From: Aurantiochytrium sp. KH105
Taxonomy: Eukaryota; Sar; Bigyra; Thraustochytrida; Thraustochytriidae
Direction of reading: 5' to 3'
Assembly: GCA_003116975.1 (NCBI GenBank)
Contig: BGKB01000064.1
Location: 124,001-188,000 of the forward strand
DNA: 64,000 nucleotides
Shown: positions 29,945 through 38,800 of the stretch, piece by piece
Layout: every line of letters starts with the position of its first letter
Position numbering within the stretch: position 1 is the stretch's first letter
Position numbers and translations under genes: made by a program
Notes under the pieces: model-generated
Seen by the model: only the letters and a program-made list of their open reading frames with translations
Database searches by the model: none
What the model was told of the DNA's origin: nothing

Positions 29945-30165
29945 CGGCGCGGAAAACGGACGCAGCGGCCCAGGTCTCGCAGAGGAGAAAAAGCGGTGAG
30001 AGACGGCCAGCCTGCCTGCCCAAGCACGGCGCACGCCAGCGTGGTGCAGCAGCTACAGCAGCTGGAGCAGCTTCGCAGCGGCGGCGGGGACGAGGCGAGA
30101 GGCCACAACCAGCGGAAGCGGAGCAGCCGCGTGAGAACGAAGCGAACTCGCAAGCTTTCGCCACC

Positions 30166-30896
30166 ATGATGCCAGGAATGCCGGGGATGCCCGGGATGCC
30201 CGGTATGGGCGGGGGCAAACCCATGTCGAACGAGGAGATGGCTGCGCAACTGGGCGTGCCTGCCGATGCCATGGAGGAGGAAGGCTTTGAGAGGGCGGCT
30301 GCTATTGAGCGACAACAGCGGATGCAGAAACAGGTCCAGGAGACCGATTTCACCACGGGCGAATGGTGCACGTTGTACCCGATCTACATTGACAAAGCCA
30401 AAACGGTGAGCCAGGGCCGCAGACTTCCGGTGGACCAGTGCTGCGACTTCCCGATTGCTGATGAGATGGCCTCAGTGCTCTTCGAAAAGGCAAAATTCAT
30501 GATTGTACTGGAGGTAAGTATACTTGAAGTCGGCACCGCGAATCTTTTTCACAACATGCTGACACGTGAGTGCCCTGCGTTTGAACACAGCGTGGCAAAG
30601 CGCATCCCCGGGACCCGACGCGGCGCACGGGCCGCATCCGCGTCAAGTACCGCAACCCCGACAGTGAAATCCCCGTTCATCTTGACTTTCCAACAAAGCG
30701 ATCTCTCTTGGAGTTTTGCGGACAGCATGTACCTTCGTGCAACATTCGCAAGCAACGCCTCGCGCAGCGTGCCGAGCACGAAAAGCGCTTGGCTGCGGCT
30801 CTTGCCAAACAAAACAAGGGAGGTAATGCCAAGGGGCCTGCCGGGTCTGCCACTGCTTCGGGCGCCAGCAAAAAGAAGAAGAAGGGCAAGCGATAA
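30166..30896 (+). CDS. SRP19: Signal recognition particle 19 kDa subunit, SRP19 (2 exons)
   Basis: Exon 1 is 30166-30513 and exon 2 is 30591-30896. The 77-bp intron has donor GTAAGT and acceptor AACACAG in phase 0. The spliced protein has 217 residues and starts in a GCCACCATG context. Family marks: WCTLYPIYIDKAKTVSQGRRLP (the RNA-binding start of SRP19), KFMIVLE joined to RGKAHPRDPTRRTGRIRVKY, then LDFPTKRSLLEFCGQHVPS. The C-terminus is Lys-rich (ending KKKKKGKR) as usual. SRP19 binds the tips of helices 6 and 8 of SRP RNA and primes SRP54 loading, in the nucleolus and cytosol. The N-terminus carries an unusual Met-Pro-Gly repeat (MPGMPGMPGMPGM) ahead of the conserved fold, which makes the protein longer than human SRP19. 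Confidence 0.93.
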
Positions 30897-30982
30897 AGAT
30901 ACATTTTTTACTTTTACTACATTGTCAATCACTCTGGTTATGCTCGTGCCGACCAAGCAAATATTGCGCTATCTTCACATTT

Positions 30983-31399
30983 TCACACACTAATGTATGA
31001 GGTGCGGCGGCATCGCCTCCACCAGAGCGCCACCGCGCTGGCCCGGTCAGCAAGGTATTGTTTGTATGCTTGACCTGGTTTGGCGGTGGTGCAATATATG
31101 CTGCCAGGACATGGTCCAAATCTGTGAATGAGACGCACGAGCTCGTAATAGTCTGCCTTGAGCTCTCGACGACGCAAGTCCTGTGAAAGAGCTTCCTCGT
31201 GTTTCATGGCAAGTCGCTCGGCGCGCTCTTCCGCTTTGCGTGCGCCATGTTCGGCACGAGCAAGGTCCTCGGTGGCATCAAAGCGGCACGCGAACCCCCA
31301 TAACTTTGACGCAAGCGGCTTGCTCTCTCCTCTTGGGCTCAAGGCCGAGGCAGAGGCCACGGCGTGCCCGGTCTCTTGCCGTCGCCGCCGGGACGCCAT
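30983..31399 (-). CDS. Small hypothetical protein, 138 residues
   Basis: The minus-strand ORF starts MASRRRRQETGHA with a G at +4. The middle (residues 45-80) is a charged amphipathic helix (EDLARAEHGARKAEERAERL). The end, with KADYYELVRLIHRFGPCPGSIYC, looks protein-like and has a CPGSIYC cysteine pair. Codon choice resembles neighbouring genes. It lies in a convergent position 86 bases from the SRP19 stop and diverges from the gene at 31837. No family is recognised. It could be an untranslated transcript or a chance ORF. Confidence 0.45.
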   Translation of the reverse strand: MASRRRRQETGHAVASASALSPRGESKPLASKLWGFACRFDATEDLARAEHGARKAEERAERLAMKHEEALSQDLRRRELKADYYELVRLIHRFGPCPGSIYCTTAKPGQAYKQYLADRASAVALWWRRCRRTSYISV

Positions 31400-31836
31400 C
31401 GCTTGCGCGCGCGAAAGGGATTGTCTTGTTTGTTCCTCACATGCGCTCTCAGTGGAGATCCGTTACGTGGTCTTGTACCGAGCCGGACGGCACTGACATC
31501 TTGCAAGTTTTTCGAGGCCTACACTCGAACTATTATCAAAACAGGCACGCTAATAGGGTACATTCCGCGCTCCGCTTCATGGCATGGGCCAGATCTTACG
31601 CGGCTATCGCGTTCAAGCGAGCGCGCGAGTGTGCGGGCTTGCAGCAGCATACTGTCAAGTATCAGGATTTCTGATGGGTTCACGAGGAAGAGGGTGGGAG
31701 GGGGGGGAGGGAAAGAGGATTCGAGAGAAGAAGAAGGGAGGCGAAGCAAATAACAGAAGACGCAGCCTTTCTCTGTCCTTCTCTACTTGGCGCCTGTTGT
31801 GACAAGTGAGGAGCAGATCCACAAACTAAGACAACG
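31400..31836. other. Divergent spacer
   Basis: 437 bases between the small hypothetical ORF (-) and the PPC-like gene (+). It has a G-rich purine tract at about 31687-31745 and nothing else I can name. Confidence 0.5.
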
Positions 31837-33446
31837 ATGGAGCTTGCCGACCTCACGCTCGCCAAGGTTGACATCGATCGCGCGGCTGACGCATCGATAC
31901 TGGTACGTAGAGGTTAGATGCAGAGACGGAAGAGTGTTAATTTTTTAAATCGCAAGCCAGCTGACACGATCAGAGGTCGACGTATATCCAATGATAGGGC
32001 GAAAATGAGCAGCTCGCGCACACCGAGCGACTCAAGACCAAAGCATCGGCAGCGCTCGCTAATGCATTGTCGATCACGACAGATAGGCGCGCCGTGGCTT
32101 CATGCACACAATCAATCGATGCAGAACTTGCCGCACGAATAGCAAAAGTCGAAGAGTCCAATCAAGAAGAAGCACAACAAGGCCTGGACGAAGTCATTGC
32201 AGCGCAAGGCAAAGCTGCCTGTCCAGAACTTACAAGGGAGCTGCTAAATCTCGCCAGTAAGCTCAAGACACTGAATGCAGAAATGAATCCCAAGCCGCCT
32301 CATGACCTCGAGAGCGGCTACGAAATTACAGACAATGCGCTCCAAGGCGAGACACGCATCTATCGACTTCCTTTTGAACCGGACAGCGTCGGCTTCAAAG
32401 TTGTCCTGCAGGCAACCGAGGGGGACCCGGATTTATATGTTTGTCAAACGCACCAAAAACCAAGCATGAGCCATCACACGTGGCGATCGGCCTCAGAAGG
32501 CAATGACGTCGTCCACGTGCAGCAAGGCGACCCCAAGTTCAAAGAGAGTAGCCTGTACATTGGTATACATGGCCACAGCAAATGCCACTTTCGCCTCAAG
32601 GCCAATTGGATTGAAAATCGCAACGTGAAACGAGGCAAGGACGCCCTGGAATTTCGACAGACAGCGGCAGGCCGTGTGTCGGAAAAAATTTTGAACTTTC
32701 GAGAGGCCCAAGACAGAAAGATGCGTACTCGCGCTGCTCTCGGCCCCGCTTCTTCCCATGGATCAAAGTCGGTGCCAATGAGAGATATCAAGCAAGATTT
32801 GAAGCACCTCTCAGAGGCCAGACTCGACAACTATAGCGTGAAGCGAAAACTCTTGCGAGATTTAGCCGAGCTTCGCAAACAAACCAAAGAGTCTTCGAAT
32901 GCCGTCAACGCGCGCAAATTGTGGGATAATGATAGCTGCCCTTCGGCAGAGGTGCAGCGAGCCTTTTGGATTGGCGTCGGTGACTTCACTGTGGGCAAAG
33001 TTCGAAATTGCAACTATTCCGACTGCACCAGTCAGGAGCTACCCGGTGTGCTTCGCTTTGGTCAGCGTAAATTACGAGAACGCGCCGCGCCTCGACTGAG
33101 TCTGCGCGCCGATAGACCCGCGCCGACATCGCGAACTCTGCACCAAGCGCATCTGGACATGATGGCCCGAATGCAAAGGCAAAAGGAATCCTTGAGCGAC
33201 GCTTTCGCCAAGGCCGCACCTGTTACAGAACTGGGTGGGCTCGCTCTCGAGGTGCCTGTGCGCAGCGCCGACGAGCGCACGCGCAAGGCCTTTGCGCGAG
33301 GGCTCGTCGTGTCTTCAAGTGTTCAAGCAGGGAACACCAGCTCGCACGCACTTGACATGGAAAAGGTCGGCCTGGCAAGGGCACAAGCTGTGAGTGATCG
33401 TCAGGTCGTGTCGTCTGCGCGCACATTCCGTGGATTTCGCCGGTGA
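31837..33446 (+). CDS. Protein with PPC-like beta domain and coiled coil, unknown function (2 exons)
   Basis: A short first exon (31837-31902, MELADLTLAKVDIDRAADASIL) joins 31998-33446 across a 95-bp phase-0 intron with donor GTACGT and acceptor GATAG. Two in-frame stops at 31992-31997 lie inside the intron, right at the acceptor. The spliced protein has 504 residues. Residues 25-95 form a helix or coiled coil. Residues about 120-205 show a beta-rich pattern (FKVVLQATEGDPDLYVC, then SSLYIGIHGHSKCHFRL) like the bacterial pre-peptidase C-terminal (PPC) jelly-roll. The remainder is basic and helical with an Arg-rich end (FRGFRR). No signal peptide, so it should be intracellular. I recognise no family for the whole protein. 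Confidence 0.8.
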
Positions 33447-33701
33447 AAGCGCTGCCTTGACAAGAAAATTCAAGAAAAAGACGAAGAGGGAAACGACAAG
33501 AGAAACGAAACAAAACCGTGTCTTCCGCGATGGCATCACGTGAGACTTTCGATGAGGATGCGGATGATAATGATAAAATGATGATTATGAGTGCATAATT
33601 GACCCCCAGGACGAGGCCTGGGCGTCCTAGCGCTGGGCTCTGTGATACTTGATCTACCGATACGGAAGCGCCATGCATGCGGAGTGGACTTTGGCTTCTT
33701 C

Positions 33702-34415
33702 TTACTCTTTCTTCTCCGCAAGGCGCGGAAAGGTGAGGTAGATGTCAATGGCACTCGCGAGAGCGCCGCAGGCACCGCAAATGGGCTCCGAGGACATGAA
33801 GAGCTCGCTAATATGGAGTGTGCTCACCACGGTGACGAGGTGCTTGACGAGATTCAGGCGGCGATGGAACTTTTGCTTCTTTACGGCCTCCTCGTCCTCT
33901 TTGGCGGACATTTGCTTACCTTCGAGTTGAATCTCGCTGAGCAAGTACGCCACGTTCAGAACAGCGGACACGACGAAGCCGGTAAAGCTGATGCGCTTCG
34001 ATCGCGCCTGGTCCCCAGGGACCCATCCGATTTGCTGCAGCCAGCGAATGTGGTCGCCCACATGCCACCAAATCATGCCCAATTGTGCAACGACATAGGC
34101 AGCGGTAGCATCCTCGCGCCAAGGGTATTTGGCCTTGCGCAGCGCGAGGATAATGCCCAGACTCGAGAGCCATCGGTTGGTGCGCCGCGAGTCCATGATG
34201 CGCACAAAGAGGGAGCGGGCGCGCTGGTGTACAAGGGCTACCTTGGCGTACTCGGGAGAGTCCTTGGGCAGGTTCTCCATCGACTGAGCCGCAAGACCGG
34301 CAACAGCTCGTGCACCATAGTGCACGAACTTGCCAACCTTGTCGCGCCCCACGCTAGTCGCCAGGAACTTGTTGGCGCCCGCAAGGCTCAAGTCAAAGGA
34401 CGGACCAGACGCCAT
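33702..34415 (-). CDS. PEX11: Peroxisome division factor PEX11
   Basis: A 237-residue protein matching the PEX11 family. It has an N-terminal amphipathic stretch (FLATSVGRDKVGKFVHYGAR), the conserved RARSLFVRIMDSRRTNRWL with its arginines, WWHVGDHIRWL and a hydrophobic C-terminal helix pair (CGALASAIDIYLTF), and ends in a short charged tail. PEX11 inserts its amphipathic helix into the peroxisomal membrane, elongates it and recruits the fission machinery. Length matches the family. It converges on the PPC-like gene and diverges from the K+ channel. A GCTTGCTTGT repeat lies directly at its start codon. Confidence 0.92.
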   Translation of the reverse strand: MASGPSFDLSLAGANKFLATSVGRDKVGKFVHYGARAVAGLAAQSMENLPKDSPEYAKVALVHQRARSLFVRIMDSRRTNRWLSSLGIILALRKAKYPWREDATAAYVVAQLGMIWWHVGDHIRWLQQIGWVPGDQARSKRISFTGFVVSAVLNVAYLLSEIQLEGKQMSAKEDEEAVKKQKFHRRLNLVKHLVTVVSTLHISELFMSSEPICGACGALASAIDIYLTFPRLAEKKE

Positions 34416-35817
34416 CTTGCTTGCTTGTTTGCTTGCTTGCCGGCCGCTGGGCCTCGCTCGACACGAGCTCTCCTTTTTGTTTCTTGCCTCTCTGTTCTAG
34501 ACTCTGATCCGCCTGCCGCGCTATGGTGGCACTCGCGAGAGATCTCGACGAATCTCGACGTCCACTTCTTGGTCTGCAGGACTCTTGCCGCCATGCGCGA
34601 CGCAATGCAATGGAATACCGGGTGAGTGCAAAGGAAAGGTGCGCCGCAATGGCTGAAAGTCCACGAATGAGTGATTTGAATCACAAATGACACATTTGTG
34701 GCTATAGTCAGCGGACGGCCGTCAGCGGACTGTGACTCTGAGAGTGGAATTGGTGTTCTGCATCCAGGTCTTCACAATCATTGGGCACCGCGTGCACACA
34801 GGAATCTTTCCGTCTTTGAGAAAAAGCTGATTTTAAAGTTTGACGGTCTTCACTTCTGGCGGTATCGATGGCGCCATTGCTGATGAGGGTATATACTCGC
34901 ATCTCGACGTGACCAAAGCGAACAAGTTTTTCCTCTCGGTATACTGTGTCAAAACCAGAATACGACAGACCACGCTGCTGGAATGCTATTTTTTACCTCG
35001 TGGGCCCAGGGCAACTCGGGAGGTCACGACTTTTACAAAATTCAAGTCAAAAAAAAAAATTGAAGACGCCAGCGAGAAAAGTCCCAAGTTCTTATGAGGT
35101 CTCTTTCCATTCCCAAGGTCGAATATCTGGGAGACACTTTCCAAGCTTCCGGCAGCTTACTTTCTCACGACCTGCTGCCTGCGCATAACCAACCTTGCAT
35201 ATATTTATATAGCATGGACGTAAGAATGATGGGCTTGCTAAATGCCATTGGACATGGTCTCTAACGGATAGTTACGAAGTAGGCTTCGCAGCTTCCCGGT
35301 TTTGACGCAAGCAAGTTGTCCACCACCTTACTGCTACTATGCTATGTATCAACACTTACCGGATACGCGGGCCTAATGCAGGGAGTGGACACAAGCCGTT
35401 GTTTAGGAAGGTGAGCAAGCAAGCTCTGGCTGACGTGACGTGCCGAAGCACTTGCCGGTATCTGACCAACTTTGCTGGCTTTCCTGCCTGCTTGCTTGCT
35501 CCCAGCCGGGGCAGAGCAGTGCAGTGCAGTGCAGAGCGTGGCAAAGCGGGGCAGAGCGAGACGGCGGTGCGCCGCTCGCTCGCTCTGTTCGCCATAGTGA
35601 GACAGACGGGAGAGCACATTCCTTAGACGCTCTCAATCAAGACCAGGTTGACGAACTCATATTTTTCCTAGGTCGTGTGCGCTCACCATTGCTCTGAGGC
35701 AGCAGCCACAAACATCTTGGTCTCGATTGAAATTAACGTGACAATACAGTCCTCAAAAGACCCTGGCGAGAGCGCACCTTTGCACGGGTGCGCATCTCGC
35801 TACTGTGCACAACAGAT
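34416..35817. other. Long divergent spacer, PEX11 / K+ channel
   Basis: 1402 bases, the longest gene-free stretch. It begins with GCTTG-type repeats (34416-34440). It contains a perfect 8-bp inverted repeat with a 3-bp loop (34682-34700) and a 10-bp direct repeat (34707-34730), an A-run at about 35049-35058 and an AT-rich TATATTTATATA-type box at about 35198-35210. No ORF has protein character. The box at 35200 could mark a transcription start for the channel, about 610 bases upstream of its ATG. Confidence 0.5.
34682..34730. repeat. Inverted repeat followed by a 14-bp-period direct repeat
   Basis: CACAAATG and CATTTGTG are perfect inverted repeats separated by ACA (34682-34700). Seven bases on, GTCAGCGGAC occurs twice (34707-34716 and 34721-34730), separated by GGCC. 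This is the only such structure in the long spacer and may be a regulatory site. Confidence 0.6.
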
Positions 35818-38800
35818 ATGCCCGAAGGCTCCATTAGCTCCAAGGTGATTGGCGGCTTTACGAAAGCGTCTGCATCAAACACAAAGGCGCACGATGGAGA
35901 CCACAATCGACTCAAACTGGAGCAACGCGCACAGACCTTCTTGCGAAGTATGCACACGGTCCCTGACCAGGCTCCGTCAATACCCAAAAGCTACCGAGAC
36001 TTCCCTGATAGCGAAGTTGAGGACGCCTCTTTAAATCGCACCAGCTTTCGCATATCCGAGATGGACACGGAAATGTCGAGCGTGGACGACATCGGCTCAG
36101 AGTCAGGCGCTCATAGCGAAGACGAATCTTTTGCTCTCGACGAAGAAGAGGAGCCTATGCCGCGATACATTATCCACCCGCAAAGCACAAACAAAGTCGT
36201 CTGGGACGTCTTTGTAAGCGTACTTATTTTCTACAGCGTCACTAACATTCCGTTCCGAATCGGCTTTGGTGTCGATTCTGAAGGCTTCGCGTATGGCTTT
36301 GACTGGTTCGTTGACGGCATGTTTGGCTTCGACATCATTCTCAGCTTCTTTACTGCCTATTGGCACAACGATGAACTGGAGACGTCGCGAAGACGCATCG
36401 TTGTGCATTACCTTCGTGGTTGGTTCTTAATCGATCTGGCGTCAACGCTGCCATTCGATCACATCGTCGCGGCCTTGATGCACAACGATAACGCAAGCGA
36501 CGTGAACTCCTCGCTGCGTTCCATCAAGCTCATCAAGTTCTTCCGTCTTGTCCGCTTGATCAAACTGGTGCGACTTCTCAAGCTAAAAAAGTTTGGCTCG
36601 AGCCTTGAAGGTGCCTTCAGCCTCAATCCTGCGCTCCAACGTCTTCTCAAGCTCCTTTTGCAGATCATTTTCATTTGTCACTTGCTGGCCTGCTTCTGGT
36701 ACTTTACTTCAACGCTCGACGATAGCTCCGACGACAACTGGGTCATGGCGCACGGTCTTTCGAGCGACAGTATTCCAACCCAATACCTGGCGAGTTTTTA
36801 TTGGACCGTAGCTACGATGATGGCTGTAGGCTACGGAGACATCCACGCTGTCAACGACATGGAGCGAATGTACTCGATCTTTGTGCAAGTGGTGGGAGCA
36901 ACCTGCTTCGGTTTCATTATTGCCAATATTTCAGCATTTCTGGAAACTTTTGACCCGCGCGCCTCTGCATATCGCTCGAGGATGGACCGTCTCAAGCAGT
37001 ACATGTGCGACCGCGACCTTCCTCGAAAACTGCAACGCCGCGTGCGAAAATATTACGACTACGTCTTGTCCAAGGAGTCCATCTTTGATGATGCGAACAT
37101 TCTTGCGCAGCTCCCTTCGCATCTTACAGAGACAGTCATTCTCCACATTCACGGCCACAAGGCTCGCACAATTAACTTTCTCAAGTACGAGGACAGCAGC
37201 TTTGTAGCTTACATCATGGCGCGCTCCAAGGTCCTTCTCGCCTTGTCGGGAGAAGTTATCTGCGAGCAAGACTCGGTCGGCACAGACATTTACATGGTCC
37301 TTAAAGGCAAAGTCGAAGCCATTGTTTTGGAGATCGATGAGACGGAGCACAAGCGCTTTCGCATCAATCAAGACGAGGAGGAGAACGCTTTAATGCGGAA
37401 AGGCGCAGAACGCATCAACAGTGCCAGCGGAACCCTTCGAATCAATGCACCCGCATTGGCGAGCGATGCCGACGCAGGCCGCGAAGCCCCCCCTATGCTC
37501 ACTGGGTCGACTGGGAACAGCTCAAGTCGTCTTGAACCTCCGCGGCCTCGCGATGTGCGTAACATGGTCAAGCAACAGCTCGGGGCCTCGAGTCGGAACG
37601 TGGTTAAAAAGGGCATAGCTTTTGGAAAAAAGGTCAAGCACGCCGTCGTCACAGGCTTGTACAATCGCGGATCGAATTTTGGCGAAGTCGGCGTCTTGCG
37701 AAATAAACCGCACGAAGTCACCTTTCGCGCAAATCAGACGTGTGACTTACTTTCCATCTCCAAAGAACATATGGAGTACGCAATCTACATGTACCCGACC
37801 AGTGCCTTGCGCTTTCGAAAGCGATGCGATAAGCACGCCGAGCTCCTCGAGAAATCCATCGCCTCGTCTACCGAGTACTTTCCGCACTCAGATCGCCATG
37901 TAAAGACGCTTGTGACGGTTGATGCCCGTATGCACCAAAGTGCGGCGACCGTGGAGCGTCGCATTGGGCGAATGGTCCTTTCCAATATGATTGCCTATGA
38001 CATCACCGGTCGCTTTCAGAGTCAGGCACAGCGAGGACGGAAAGTGAAGAAGAATCGCGCGAGGACGTTAGGACTTCGCACGAGCAGTGCGCCGTCCGAG
38101 TCGCATCCTGACAAGAGTCATCACGTTGCTGTAAAAACGTCAATTAAAGTACGCCGCGCATTGGTCAATCAAAAGAGTCGAGCCGGAAGCCTTCTCTTTA
38201 AAACCCCCGAGGTGACCGAAGAGCTCGCGATCCTTGGAACTGGGGCCTCCTCGACAAGCAGAGTGTTTCCGATGAGCGACGTGACAAGTCGAACCGAGAG
38301 CCTTAGTGTGTTGGACTCAGCCGTTCCATTCGATGCTCCATCAACGACCACGATCTTGCCCACTTCTCGCTCTGTGACCCGATCCAAGTCGAGGTCCCGA
38401 TACATTGTGGACGCCAAGCCAGACAGCGGACCCCTGAGCTTGCTACCAAGCCTTCTGAATCCAGCCCTCGAAAAGAAGACCCAAGGGGCTCGCTCACACA
38501 TTGCCTGGGGTTTCCGAACGGCTCGCTCTGCTGCTTCTGAAGCATCCTCCTCGACAGCGATGTCGACAGCACGGCATTTACTTCCGCATCAGCTTCGCCG
38601 GAAAGCAAAGAACAGCGGGGATGGACTTGAGATTCCAAAGAAAAGGCCAGGTGCAATATCAACTGACAGGTACGACGACAACGCTGCGACTAAGAAATCA
38701 GAATTGTTTTCGCCTGGAGCAAGCAGCGAGAGCGGAAGCGGTGGCGACGATGATAGCTCGCGAGCAGATCATACGAATTCCAGCGAAGCTCATGATGGCC

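Larger units (their letters stand above)
29218..30165. other. Divergent spacer, tandem-TTL gene / SRP19, with pentanucleotide repeats
   Basis: 948 bases, very GC-rich, holding both promoters. It contains seven GCTCT units at 29546-29580, a cluster of three E-box-like sites at 29626-29698 and a CGCGG/CGAGG repeat at 29881-29944. Long ORFs through this area on both strands are low-complexity and rejected. Confidence 0.65.

Noticed and set aside
29290-30315. 341-codon minus-strand ORF in the SRP19/TTL spacer
   Set aside because: Low-complexity Arg/Ser/Ala translation of GC-rich repeats, overlapping the SRP19 start on the other strand.
32067-33446. Start of the PPC-like gene at 32067
   Set aside because: That codon is a non-ideal internal start; splicing from the ATG at 31837 gives a longer in-frame protein with a clean donor and acceptor.
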